Shown here: one piece after another, positions 33,495 through 42,029 of the stretch
Numbering within the stretch: the stretch's first letter is position 1
How the letters are laid out: every line of letters starts with the position of its first letter
Source: Pseudolysinimonas_A sp041984585
GTDB taxonomy: Bacteria; Actinomycetota; Actinomycetes; Actinomycetales; Microbacteriaceae
DNA: 64,000 nucleotides
Direction: 5' to 3'
Assembly: GCA_041984585.1 (NCBI GenBank)
Contig: JBHIXX010000007.1
Location: 25,244-89,243 of the forward strand
The notes under the pieces: generated by a model
What the model was told of the DNA's origin: nothing
Database searches by the model: none
What the model saw: the letters and a program-made list of their open reading frames with translations, nothing else
Program-made: the position numbers and the translations under genes

Positions 33495-34820
33495 TCAGAG
33501 CAGCGCGCTGACCGGGTTCTCGATCCGCCGCACGAACGCCGCCATCCACTCGGCTGCCACCGCGCCGTCGACGACGCGGTGGTCCGCGGAGAGGGTGACC
33601 GTCATCACCGTGCCGACCACCAGCTCGCCGTCGTCGACGACGGGCTGCTGCTTCGCCGCGGACACGGCGAGGATGCCCGACTGGGGCGGGTTGAGGATCG
33701 CGCTGAACTCGTCGACCCCGTACATCCCGAGGTTCGATACCGAGAAGCTGCCGCCCTCGAGCTCGTGCTGCTTGATCCGGCCCGCGCGCGCCCGTTCGGC
33801 GAGGTCGGCCACGGCGGCCGCCACCTCGGTGATCGGCATCCGGTCGACGCCGCGGAGCACCGGGGTGAGCAGTCCGTCACCGATGGCGACGGCGACCGCG
33901 ATGTCGGCCTGGCCGAAGCGGACGATGTGGTCCCCGCCCCAGATCGCGTTCGCGGCCGGGACCTCGAGCAAGGCGCCGGCGACCGCCTTGAGCACGAAGT
34001 CGTTCACCGAGATCTTGCGCGGTGCGGCCTCGTTGACCTCGCGGCGCAGCGCGAGCAGACGATCCACCCGGCAGTGGGCGGTGACGTAGAAGTGCGGCAC
34101 CGTCGTCTTGCTCTCGGTGAGCCGGCGCGCGATGGCGCGGCGCATCCCGGTGAGCGGCACGGTCTCGCCCTCGGCAGGTGCCGTCGGCGCGGCGGCGTGA
34201 GCCGCCGGAGTCGGCGGAGCCGTCGGAGCTGCGTCGAGGTCGCGCCGCACGATGCGTCCGCCCGGGCCCGTCCCCTCGATGGCGTCGAGGTCGATGCCGC
34301 GCTCCTTGGCGAGGCGACGCACGATCGGACTCGCGAACCGTCGGCCCGGGTGGGGCCCCTCCGGCGGAGATGACGCCACCCGCGTCTCCGCCGGAGGAGT
34401 GGAAGCGCCGGTCGCGGAGTCCGCGGACGGCGGGTCGAGTGGGGCCGACGACGCGGCGCGAGCCTCGACGGCGGGCGGCTCCGCGGAGGCAGCAGCCTCC
34501 GACGGGCCGGTCGCGTTCGGCTCGGCGGACTCGTCGGCGCCGGCGGCCGCGAGCGCGGGGCCGATCGCGTCGTCGCCCTCGCCGTCGGCGAGCAGCACGG
34601 CGATCGGCGTGCCGACCGCGACGTTGTCGCCCGCCTCGACGAGCAGGCGGCCGACCGTTCCCGACGCCTCGGCGGCGTACTCGACGACGGCCTTCTCGGT
34701 CTCGATCTCGGCGATCGGATCGCCCTCGGCGACGCTCTGCCCCGGGCTCGCCAACCAGGACTGGATGGCGGCCTCGGTCACCCCGGCGAGGGCGGCGGGC
34801 ATCCGAACGACGGTGGCCAT
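33495..34820 (-). CDS. 2-oxoacid dehydrogenase E2, dihydrolipoyl acyltransferase
   Basis: 441 aa from ATG 34820. A lipoyl domain (1-80; lipoyl lysine in IETEKAVVEY), a long Ala/Pro/Glu linker, an E3-binding domain (FASPIVRRLAKERGIDLDAIEGTGPGGRIVRRD, about 165-200) and a catalytic domain with HRVVDGA (His and Asp of the active site) near the C-terminus. It transfers the acyl group made by E1 to CoA. The E1 stop and E2 start share one base (TGATG). E3 is not encoded nearby. Confidence 0.93.
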   Translation of the reverse strand: MATVVRMPAALAGVTEAAIQSWLASPGQSVAEGDPIAEIETEKAVVEYAAEASGTVGRLLVEAGDNVAVGTPIAVLLADGEGDDAIGPALAAAGADESAEPNATGPSEAAASAEPPAVEARAASSAPLDPPSADSATGASTPPAETRVASSPPEGPHPGRRFASPIVRRLAKERGIDLDAIEGTGPGGRIVRRDLDAAPTAPPTPAAHAAAPTAPAEGETVPLTGMRRAIARRLTESKTTVPHFYVTAHCRVDRLLALRREVNEAAPRKISVNDFVLKAVAGALLEVPAANAIWGGDHIVRFGQADIAVAVAIGDGLLTPVLRGVDRMPITEVAAAVADLAERARAGRIKQHELEGGSFSVSNLGMYGVDEFSAILNPPQSGILAVSAAKQQPVVDDGELVVGTVMTVTLSADHRVVDGAVAAEWMAAFVRRIENPVSALL

Positions 34821-37024
34821 CAGCGGGCCCCCATCCCGGCGCGCACCCGCTCGAGGCCGGCGACGACCTCTTCGGTGCGGGCGATGGCCGCGCGCTCGAG
34901 CACCTTCGAGATGCTCGGCGACGCCTCGCTGCCGGTGACCCGCTGCACCGGCTGGTCGAGCCAGTCGAACAGGCGCCGCTGGATTTCGTCGGCGAGCCAG
35001 CCGCCGTACGAGGTGCCCTGCGCCCCCTGCTCCACGATGAGCACCGCGTTGGTCTTCTTGACGCTCGCCTCGATGGTGTCCCAGTCGATCGACGCGCGGT
35101 CGAGCCAGCGCAGATCGATCAGCTCGGCGTCGACGCCGGTCTGCTCGATCGCCTCGAGCGAGTGATGCACCATCGACAGGTAGGAGATGACGGTCACGTC
35201 GGACCCCTCGCGGCGGATCGCGGCGGACCCCGGCGGGATCACGTAGTCGAGGTCCCCCTCGGGCACGCGGTCCGCGCGCCCGTAGAGGTCCACATGCTCG
35301 ATGACCAGCACCGGGTCCTCCAACGCCAGCGCGGCGTTCATGAGCCCGACGTAGTCGGCGGCCGTCGACGGGGCGACGATGCGCCATCCGGGGCTCGTCG
35401 CGAAGATGCCGGCCGGGTCCATCAGGTGCTGGGAGCCGTAGCCCGATCCCATGGCCACCTTGGTGCGCAGCACGAGCGGCACCGGATTCTCGCCGCCGAA
35501 CATGTGACGCGCCTTGCCGATCTGGTTGAACACCTGGTCGGCGGCGACCCACATGAAGTCCGGGTACATGAACTCCACAACGGGCCGGAAGCGTCCGTCG
35601 AGCGCCATGCCGCCCGCGAGGCCGGTGAAGGCGTTCTCGCTGATCGGGGTGCCGAGCACGCGGCCGTCCGCGGCGGTCTGGTCGCCGAACTTCGCGGCGA
35701 GCCCCTTGGTGGCTCCGTTGGTGCCCCCGCCGAGGCGATGCACGTCCTCACCGAGCACGATGATGCGGTCGTCCTGCGACATCCGGCGGTCCATGACCCC
35801 CGAGACGGCCTCCACATACTTGAGGTCGCGCCACTCACCGTCCATGGCGAGCGGTTCGCCCGCCGTCAGGGACTCCAGCTCGGAGGCGTCGCCGCGGATG
35901 CCGACGTCGACGAATCCCGGATCGGGCCAGAGCTCGGGGCGGATGCGGCGGGTACCCGCCGACTCGGGGTCGGGCTCGACGAGTTCACCCACGGCGGCCA
36001 CCATCGCGGCCTGCGCCTGCTCGCGCACGGCCGCGACCCCGGCCTCGTCGATGTGGCCGAGCTTCATCATCTCGGCGGCGACGCGGCCGAGCGGGTCGCG
36101 GGCGCGCCACTCCTTCTCCTCGTCCTTGCTGCGGTAGCCGAAGGCGCTGCCGGGGTAGGGGCCGTTCTGGTGGAAGAAGCGGTAGACCTCGGCCTCGACC
36201 ACGGCGGGGCCGTCGCCGGCGCGCATCCGCTCCGCCGCCTGCTCCATCGCGAGGTGCACGGCGAGCGGGTCCATGCCGTCGACGCGCCAGGACGGGATCG
36301 CGAAGCCCTGACCGCGGATCGAGAACCGCGGGTCGGCCGAGATCTCGTCGGCGCGGGTGGCGACGGCGTAGAGGTTGTTCTCGATGAAGAACGCGACCGG
36401 CAGTTTCCACGTCGCGGCGAGGTTCATCGATTCGAGCACCGAGCCGATCTGGCTCGCGCCGTCGCCGAAGTAGTTGATGGTGAGGTCGGTCGTGCCGGAG
36501 TGCTTCTGCGACCAGGCGTTGCCGGCCGCCATCGCGGCGCCGCCGCCGACGATGGCGTTGGTGCCGAGCGCGCCCGCCTCGAACCACTGCAGGTGCATCG
36601 ACCCGCCGCGGCCGCGGCAGTAGCCCTGGGCGAGACCGAGGATCTCGGCCAGGGTGCGCTGCAGCACCTCCTGGATCTGCGGCGTCACGAGGGAAGCCAG
36701 GTCGAGGTGGGGGCCGGCGACGTGGGTGAGCGCTTTCGCGAGGAACTGGTGGTGGCCGCGGTGCGAGCCGTTGACCGCGTCGCTGGAGCGCAGCCCGATG
36801 ATCGAGCCGACCGCGCCGCCCTCCTGACCGATGCTGGAGTGGGCGGGTCCGTGCACGAGGTTCTCCCCCGCGAGCTCGAGCACCGTCTCCTCGAATGCCC
36901 GGATGAGGTGCAGCTGCCCCAGCATCCCCGCCAACAGGGCCGGGTCGGCGGCCTTCCAGTCGGCCGCGGTGGTCGTCAACTGGATCCAGTCGACCCCGGT
37001 CTCGAGTCGTCGCGTCCTCGGCAT
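34820..37024 (-). CDS. 2-oxoacid (or acetoin-type) dehydrogenase E1, alpha-beta fusion
   Basis: 734 aa from ATG 37024. Residues 1-330 are an alpha chain with the thiamine-diphosphate motif GDGASQIGSVLESMNLA...ENN. Residues about 385-734 are a beta chain with VLGEDV, GTPISENAFTGLAGG and PSTAADYVGLM. Alpha and beta are separate proteins in most branched-chain, pyruvate and acetoin complexes, so the fusion is notable. The substrate cannot be read from the sequence. A butanediol-dehydrogenase-like ADH and an aldehyde dehydrogenase nearby make a hydroxyketone possible; a branched 2-oxoacid is the alternative. GGAAAG lies nine bases before the ATG. Confidence 0.9.
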   Translation of the reverse strand: MPRTRRLETGVDWIQLTTTAADWKAADPALLAGMLGQLHLIRAFEETVLELAGENLVHGPAHSSIGQEGGAVGSIIGLRSSDAVNGSHRGHHQFLAKALTHVAGPHLDLASLVTPQIQEVLQRTLAEILGLAQGYCRGRGGSMHLQWFEAGALGTNAIVGGGAAMAAGNAWSQKHSGTTDLTINYFGDGASQIGSVLESMNLAATWKLPVAFFIENNLYAVATRADEISADPRFSIRGQGFAIPSWRVDGMDPLAVHLAMEQAAERMRAGDGPAVVEAEVYRFFHQNGPYPGSAFGYRSKDEEKEWRARDPLGRVAAEMMKLGHIDEAGVAAVREQAQAAMVAAVGELVEPDPESAGTRRIRPELWPDPGFVDVGIRGDASELESLTAGEPLAMDGEWRDLKYVEAVSGVMDRRMSQDDRIIVLGEDVHRLGGGTNGATKGLAAKFGDQTAADGRVLGTPISENAFTGLAGGMALDGRFRPVVEFMYPDFMWVAADQVFNQIGKARHMFGGENPVPLVLRTKVAMGSGYGSQHLMDPAGIFATSPGWRIVAPSTAADYVGLMNAALALEDPVLVIEHVDLYGRADRVPEGDLDYVIPPGSAAIRREGSDVTVISYLSMVHHSLEAIEQTGVDAELIDLRWLDRASIDWDTIEASVKKTNAVLIVEQGAQGTSYGGWLADEIQRRLFDWLDQPVQRVTGSEASPSISKVLERAAIARTEEVVAGLERVRAGMGAR

Positions 37025-37087
37025 CGTCGCCACTTTCCTTGCGCTCTGCGGTCGTGGACCGCTCTTGCGGGCGACGGTATCCCATGA

Positions 37088-37102
37088 TTGAATCCAATTC
37101 AA
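37088..37102. promoter_or_regulatory. Probable GntR-regulator operator
   Basis: TTGAAT-CCA-ATTCAA, a perfect 15-base inverted repeat in the divergent region between the E1 gene and the VOC/GntR genes. Minus strand: its left arm TTGAAT can act as -35, with TACCGT 17 bases on as -10 of the E1/E2 operon. A partial copy (TTGTATCCA) is at 37151-37159. Confidence 0.6.
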
Positions 37103-37179
37103 GCCCTCGGGCTCGCTCAGGTTGCGAATCACCCCGAGATGGGCTGCGGGTTGTATCCACTACGACGAGGAGGTCGTCC

Positions 37180-37707
37180 ATGGCTCCCCTTCCCGGGATG
37201 CGCGGCGCCGACCACATCGGCATCACCGTGCCCGACCTCGATGCGGCAGAGCGATTCCTCGTCGACGTGCTCGGAGCCGTCCCCGTGTACACGCTCGGCG
37301 CGAAGCGCGCCGACGACGACTGGATGACGGTGCACCTCGGCGTTCATCCCCGCACCGTGATCCGCGAGATCCGCTTCTACCGTCTCGGCACCGGACTCAA
37401 CCTCGAGGTCTTCCACTACGACGCCGCCGACGGGCAGGCCCCGCCCCCGCGCAACAGCGACCTCGGCGGGCACCACATCGCCCTCTACGTCGACGACATG
37501 GACGCCGCCGAGGCGTATCTCCGGGAGCAGGGCGTCGAGGTGATGGGCGCCCCGGTGGCGAGCGCCGGCGCCTCCGCCGGGCAGCGCTGGCTGTACTTCC
37601 GCGCCCCCTGGGGCCTGCAGTTCGAGCTCGTGAGCTTCCCCGACGGCAAGGCCTACGAGGCGGACGCTAGCGTCAAGCTGTGGCATCCCGCGAAGCCGAC
37701 CGAATGA
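37180..37707 (+). CDS. VOC superfamily protein (glyoxalase/dioxygenase fold)
   Basis: 175 aa. Starts at ATG 37180 after the strong site GAGGAGG. Two beta-alpha-beta-beta-beta modules: RGADHIGITVPDLDAAERFLVDVLGA, and GGHHIALYVDDMDAAEAYLREQG. The second module ends with FRAPWGLQFELVSFP. Candidate metal ligands are the His of DHIGI, the His of HHIAL and the Glu of FELVS. VOC enzymes include lyases, epimerases and extradiol dioxygenases, and the reaction here is unknown. Its stop overlaps the GntR start (ATGA). Confidence 0.87.
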   Translation: MAPLPGMRGADHIGITVPDLDAAERFLVDVLGAVPVYTLGAKRADDDWMTVHLGVHPRTVIREIRFYRLGTGLNLEVFHYDAADGQAPPPRNSDLGGHHIALYVDDMDAAEAYLREQGVEVMGAPVASAGASAGQRWLYFRAPWGLQFELVSFPDGKAYEADASVKLWHPAKPTE

Positions 37708-38384
37708 GCGCCGTGACCCCCCTGCCTACGGGCACCCTCGACGGCCACGGCGCCGCCGGGGCCCGTATCGCGGCCGGGCTGCGCGAGGCGATCCTCGCCG
37801 GCGAGTACGCGCCCGGCGACCGCATCCGCCAGGAGGACCTCGCCGGGCGCCACGGCGCCAGTCGCCTGCCGGTGCGCGAGGCGCTGCGGATGCTGCAGGC
37901 CGAGGGCTTGGTGACGCTCGTCGCCAATACCGGCGCGTGGGTGTCGAGCCTCAGCCTCGCCGACTGCGAGGAGCTCTACCAGGTGCGCGAGCGCCTCGAG
38001 CCGCTCCTGCTGCGGCTCAACCTCCCGCTGCTGCGACCCGACGAGATCGACCGGCTCGCCGACCTCGCCCGGCGGATGGAGCAGACGGAGGACGACGAGG
38101 AGTTCCTGCAGCTCGACCGCGACTTCCACCTCTCCTGCTACGGCGCCGTCGAGACCGAGATGCTCGGCGAGACCGTGCTGCGGCTGTGGAACCGCACCCA
38201 CCACTACCGGCGGGCGTTCACCCGGGTGTTCCACGCCGAGGGCGACCGCAGCGTGCACCACGAGCACCACCTGCTCGTGAACGCCATCCGCCGCGGCGAT
38301 GCCGACGAGGCCGAGCGCGTGCTCGCCGCCCACATCCGCCGCACCCGCCTCGGGCTGGGGCGGCATCCCGAGGTCTTCGAGTAG
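37704..38384 (+). CDS. GntR-family regulator, FCD (FadR) subgroup
   Basis: 226 aa from ATG 37704, overlapping the VOC stop codon. The N-terminal winged helix (AGLREAILAGEYAPGDRIRQEDLAGRHGASRLPVREALRMLQAEGLV) is followed by an all-helical FCD ligand domain with DRDFHLSCYG and HHEHHLLVNAIRRGD (metal/ligand histidines). It probably represses the divergent E1/E2 and VOC-GntR units through the TTGAAT-CCA-ATTCAA site until a pathway acid binds. Confidence 0.92.
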   Translation: MSAVTPLPTGTLDGHGAAGARIAAGLREAILAGEYAPGDRIRQEDLAGRHGASRLPVREALRMLQAEGLVTLVANTGAWVSSLSLADCEELYQVRERLEPLLLRLNLPLLRPDEIDRLADLARRMEQTEDDEEFLQLDRDFHLSCYGAVETEMLGETVLRLWNRTHHYRRAFTRVFHAEGDRSVHHEHHLLVNAIRRGDADEAERVLAAHIRRTRLGLGRHPEVFE

Positions 38385-38439
38385 AGCGGCCGGCCGCACC
38401 GCCGGCGCACGGCATCACCACCACAGGAAGGACGTCCAG

Positions 38440-39816
38440 ATGGCCATCGCCGTCGTCAACCCCGCCACCGGCATCACCGAGCGCGAGTTCACCCCGCACA
38501 CCGCCGCCGAGGTCGAGGAGCGCCTCGCCGCCGCCCAGTCCGCCTTCGAGGCGCTGCGCGGCACGTCGTTCGCCGAGCGCGGGGCCTGGATGCGCGCCGG
38601 GGCGGACATCCTCGAGGCGGAGGTCGACGGCCTCGCCGCGATGATCACCCGCGAGATGGGCAAGCCGATCGCCGCCTCCCGCGCCGAGGTGCTCAAGTGC
38701 GCCAAGGTGATGCGCTACTACGCCGACCACGCGGAGGAGTTCCTCGCCGACGAGCCGCTCGCCGACCCGTCAAGCGTCAACGCGTCGCGCGCGTTCGCCC
38801 GCTACCAGCCCCTCGGGGTCGTGCTCGCCGTGATGCCCTGGAACTACCCGCTGTGGCAGGTGATGCGGTTCGCCGCCCCCGCGCTCATGGCCGGGAACAC
38901 CGGGGTGCTCAAGCACGCCTCCAACGTTCCCGAGTCGGCGGTGTTCCTGGAGGAGCTGTTCGAACGGGCCGGGTTCCCCCGCGGCGCCTTCGTGACGCTG
39001 CTCATCGGCGCCCGCGAGGTGGCTCCCGTGATCGAGGACCCGCGGGTGCGGGCCGTCACCCTGACCGGCTCCGAGCCGGCCGGCCGCTCCGTCGCATCGA
39101 CCGCGGCCGCCCAGGTGAAGAAGGCCGTGCTCGAACTCGGCGGATCCGACCCCTACGTCGTCATGCCGAGCGCCGACCTCGACGCCGCGATCGCCACCGC
39201 CGTGACCGCCCGCACCCTCAACAACGGGCAGTCCTGCATCGCCGCGAAGCGGTTCATCGTGCACACTGACGTCTACGACCGGTTCGTCGAGGGCTTCACC
39301 GCAGCGATGGGCGCGCTCACCATGGGCGACCCGATGGACGAGTCGGTGCAGATCGGTCCCGTGGCGACCGAGTCGGGACGCGACGAGCTCGCCGAGCTGG
39401 TTGACGACGCCCGTGACAGGGGCGCCGACATCCTGGTCGGCGGCGAGGTGCCCGACCGGCCCGGCTGGTTCTACCCCGCCACCGTCGTCGCCGGCGTCAC
39501 CCCCGGAATGCGGCTGCACCTCGAGGAGGCGTTCGGCCCGGTCGCGACCGTCTATCGCGTCGCCGATATCGACGAGGCGCTCGCCATCGCCAACGGCACG
39601 GACTTCGGCCTCTCCTCCGCGGCGTGGACCACCGACCCGGCGGAGCAGGCGCGCTTCGCGACGGAGCTGGAGGCGGGGGCGGTGTTCATCAACGGAATGA
39701 CGATCTCCTACCCCGAGCTGCCGTTCGGGGGGATCAAGAACTCCGGGTACGGCCGGGAGCTCGCCGCGGCCGGAATCCGGGAGTTCTGCAACCTCAAGAC
39801 CGTCTGGGAGGGCTGA
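38440..39816 (+). CDS. NAD(P)-dependent aldehyde dehydrogenase (succinate-semialdehyde type)
   Basis: 458 aa from ATG 38440, after GGAAGGA. ALDH fold with the oxyanion Asn in MPWNYPLWQVMRF, the general base in LELGGSDPYVV (Glu), the nucleophile in NNGQSCIAAKRF (Cys), and the C-terminal ELPFGGIKNSGYGRE. It resembles the GabD/Sad branch. It should oxidise an aldehyde intermediate to the acid. Placed 55 bases after the GntR gene on the same strand. Confidence 0.93.
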   Translation: MAIAVVNPATGITEREFTPHTAAEVEERLAAAQSAFEALRGTSFAERGAWMRAGADILEAEVDGLAAMITREMGKPIAASRAEVLKCAKVMRYYADHAEEFLADEPLADPSSVNASRAFARYQPLGVVLAVMPWNYPLWQVMRFAAPALMAGNTGVLKHASNVPESAVFLEELFERAGFPRGAFVTLLIGAREVAPVIEDPRVRAVTLTGSEPAGRSVASTAAAQVKKAVLELGGSDPYVVMPSADLDAAIATAVTARTLNNGQSCIAAKRFIVHTDVYDRFVEGFTAAMGALTMGDPMDESVQIGPVATESGRDELAELVDDARDRGADILVGGEVPDRPGWFYPATVVAGVTPGMRLHLEEAFGPVATVYRVADIDEALAIANGTDFGLSSAAWTTDPAEQARFATELEAGAVFINGMTISYPELPFGGIKNSGYGRELAAAGIREFCNLKTVWEG

Positions 39817-39828
39817 CCTCCCGGTCGG

Positions 39829-39856
39829 CGAGCGGCGGCCGATCGGCCGCCGCTCG
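39829..39856. terminator. Bidirectional terminator between the aldehyde dehydrogenase and M24 genes
   Basis: A 28-base perfect palindrome: CGAGCGGCGGCC, then GATC, then its complement. It lies between converging stop codons, 12 bases after one and 15 before the other. Confidence 0.8.
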
Positions 39857-39871
39857 GTACTCGGCCGCCCC

Positions 39872-41122
39872 TCAGTACTCGTTGGCGACGAACAGCTCCT
39901 GCGCCGGGAACTTGGTCAGGATCTCGGTCCCGTGCTCGGTGAGCACGACCTCCTCCTCGATGCGCGCGGCCGAGATCCCGTCGCTGGCGGGAAAATAGGT
40001 CTCCATCGCGAACACCATCCCGGGGCGCAGCTCGACCGGGTCGGCGAACGAGTTGAGGCGCGAGATGATCGGCCGCTCGTGGAGGCCCAGTCCGAGTCCG
40101 TGGGCGAACTGTAGCCCGAAGGCAGCCAGCTCGTTGTCGAACCCGAAGTCGGTCGCCTTGGGCAGCACCGCAGCGACCTCGTCGGTCCCCACCCCGGGCT
40201 TGATCGCATCGATCGCGATGTCCATCCACTCCCGTGCCTTCTTGTAGGCGTCGCGCTGGATCGGCGTCGCGCTCCCGACGTTGAATGTGCGGTAGTAGCA
40301 GGTGCGGTAGCCGTTGTACGAGTGGATGATGTCGAAGAACGCCTGGTCGCCTGGTCGGATGATTCGGTCCGTGAAATTGTGCGGATGGGGGTTGCACCGC
40401 TCGCCGGAGATCGCGTTGACTGCCTCCACTTGGTCGGAGCCCATCTCGTAGAGCCGCTTGTTCGCGAGCGCGACGATTTCGTTCTCCCGGACACCCGGCT
40501 TGAGCGCCTCGACGATGTCTTGGTAGACGCCGTCCACCATGGCGGCGGCCTGGTTGAGCAGCATGATCTCGTCCTGGGACTTGATGACCCGGGCGTCGAG
40601 CATCGACTGCTGGGCGTCCGCGACCTTCAGTCCCTGGCGCTCCATCTCGAACAGGAAGGTCGGCTCGACGATGTCGAGTCCGACGGGCGCGTCGGCGAGC
40701 CCGGCTTCGGTCAACAGGGACTTGATCTCGGCGACGGCGTCGCGCATCAGCCCGGCGTCCGGCGCCACGGCCCCTCGGAACCCCAGGAATCCGGGCCGCC
40801 AACTGTCGTCGGGCAGCCACTGCGAGTAGAGCTTGTGGTGCTTCACCGCCGACCCGAAATCCCAGAGAATCGGGTCATGCCCCCTGCGAAGGAGGGCGTA
40901 GCGCACCATCTTGTCGCCGAGCGCCCCGCCGATCCACGTCTGCGTGGTGTAGCGGATGTTGTAGAAGTCGAAGAGGAGGAACGCCCCGCACTCGCTGGCC
41001 TCGAGCGCGTCCTTCGCGCGGCCGAGCCGGTAGTCGCGGAGCCGATCGAAGTCGACCCGTGCCTCGTAGTCGACGCCCATGTGCCCGGGGGCGGGGATGG
41101 GTCGGTACGGTTCACCGGTCAT
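39872..41122 (-). CDS. Creatinase-like M24 family hydrolase, paralogue 1
   Basis: 416 aa from ATG 41122 (AAGGAG seven bases upstream). Creatinase N-like domain (1-175; FDFYNIRYTTQTW) and pita-bread domain (180-416). The five M24 metal ligands map to D264, C275, H341, E374 and E390. The second aspartate, 11 residues after D264 in classical peptidases, is a cysteine (GYRTCYYRTF). Creatinase has also lost its aspartates, so C-N hydrolysis of an amidino or amide substrate is as likely as peptide cleavage. Members of the wider group include the DMSP lyase DddP. Annotated automatically as Xaa-Pro peptidase, which I doubt. Confidence 0.82.
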   Translation of the reverse strand: MTGEPYRPIPAPGHMGVDYEARVDFDRLRDYRLGRAKDALEASECGAFLLFDFYNIRYTTQTWIGGALGDKMVRYALLRRGHDPILWDFGSAVKHHKLYSQWLPDDSWRPGFLGFRGAVAPDAGLMRDAVAEIKSLLTEAGLADAPVGLDIVEPTFLFEMERQGLKVADAQQSMLDARVIKSQDEIMLLNQAAAMVDGVYQDIVEALKPGVRENEIVALANKRLYEMGSDQVEAVNAISGERCNPHPHNFTDRIIRPGDQAFFDIIHSYNGYRTCYYRTFNVGSATPIQRDAYKKAREWMDIAIDAIKPGVGTDEVAAVLPKATDFGFDNELAAFGLQFAHGLGLGLHERPIISRLNSFADPVELRPGMVFAMETYFPASDGISAARIEEEVVLTEHGTEILTKFPAQELFVANEY

Positions 41123-41170
41123 GGGATGGCTCCTTCGCGATCCGTGGGGACGTAACGGCTCCGGGCGCCC

Positions 41171-41872
41171 TCAGGGGAGCCGGAGATTGGACATGTTCTC
41201 GGCCGCCACCGGGAGACGGCCCATGGCGCTGAGGACGTCGACGGCGGAGCTGTATCGCTCAGCACTGTCGGTGGGAGCGGCTCCCTGGGCACGACCGAGG
41301 ACGAACCACAATCCTTGCGCCATCTCTCCGGTGCGGTTCTCGTACAGGTGCGGGCGCCGGGAGTCGAAGCACACCGAGTCGCCGGGCCGAAGCACATGCT
41401 CGTCGAAGTCGAGCCGGAGGGTGACCTCCCCGGAGATGACGTAGCCATACTCGATCCCCGAGTGCCGCATGAGCTTGCCCTCGACGGAACTCGAGCTGCC
41501 CGGTTCGTAGGTGGTGAGGAGGGCGTCGACCAGCCCCGTGCCGTCGACGGCGAGACGTTCCCACCTCACGCCGTTCTCCATGATGATTGTCGGATTGTCG
41601 GCCTGGCGCTGCACGGGGTTCGCCGTGATCGGCGCATGCTCGTCCGAGTCCTCACCCTGCTCGGCGACGCGCTGGGGCATCCCCATCAGCTCATCAATCG
41701 AGACCTCGAGAACGTTCACGATGGCGTAGAGGGTTCCGACCGACGGCTGCGTCTTTCCGGTCTCTACTTGAGAGAGCAGGCTTGGCGAGATGTCGGCAGC
41801 GGCGGCGACAGCACGGAGACTCAGGCCCTTCTGCGCTCGCGCGGCTCGGATGGCGCTTCCGAGTTCCTCCAC
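41171..41872 (-). CDS. XRE-type regulator with cupin sensor domain
   Basis: 233 aa from GTG 41872 (GAGGA six bases upstream). A helix-turn-helix (residues 1-65; KGLSLRAVAAAADISPSLLSQVETGKTQPSVGTLYAI) and a C-terminal cupin (about 135-205; SGIEYGYVISGEVTLRLDF then RPGDSVCFDSRRPHLYEN). Such regulators often sense a pathway metabolite in the cupin. The gene lies between the two M24 genes and shares a divergent promoter with paralogue 2. The frame continues to 41962, but the helix-turn-helix starts at once from the GTG. Confidence 0.9.
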   Translation of the reverse strand: MEELGSAIRAARAQKGLSLRAVAAAADISPSLLSQVETGKTQPSVGTLYAIVNVLEVSIDELMGMPQRVAEQGEDSDEHAPITANPVQRQADNPTIIMENGVRWERLAVDGTGLVDALLTTYEPGSSSSVEGKLMRHSGIEYGYVISGEVTLRLDFDEHVLRPGDSVCFDSRRPHLYENRTGEMAQGLWFVLGRAQGAAPTDSAERYSSAVDVLSAMGRLPVAAENMSNLRLP

Positions 41873-41944
41873 GGTCGTCCTCAACCTTCTGGGGCATGGC
41901 CCGTTCACTCGCGGGAAACCGCTCGGGTGGCCCACGAAACAGTG

Positions 41945-41978
41945 TACAGTAGGGGTGAACAAGTTGCAGCGTTGCAGC
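41945..41978. promoter_or_regulatory. Divergent promoter/operator of the XRE-cupin and M24 paralogue 2 genes
   Basis: TACAGT (41945-41950, plus) and TACTGT (41946-41951, minus) overlap as divergent -10 candidates. GTGAACAA (41955-41962) follows, the motif shared with other promoters of the cluster. GTTGCAGC is then repeated in tandem (41963-41970, 41971-41978). Confidence 0.5.
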
Positions 41979-42029
41979 CGATTCGCGGCTACAACCTCCG
42001 CATTTGTCTACCAGGGGAGTGAAGCGACC

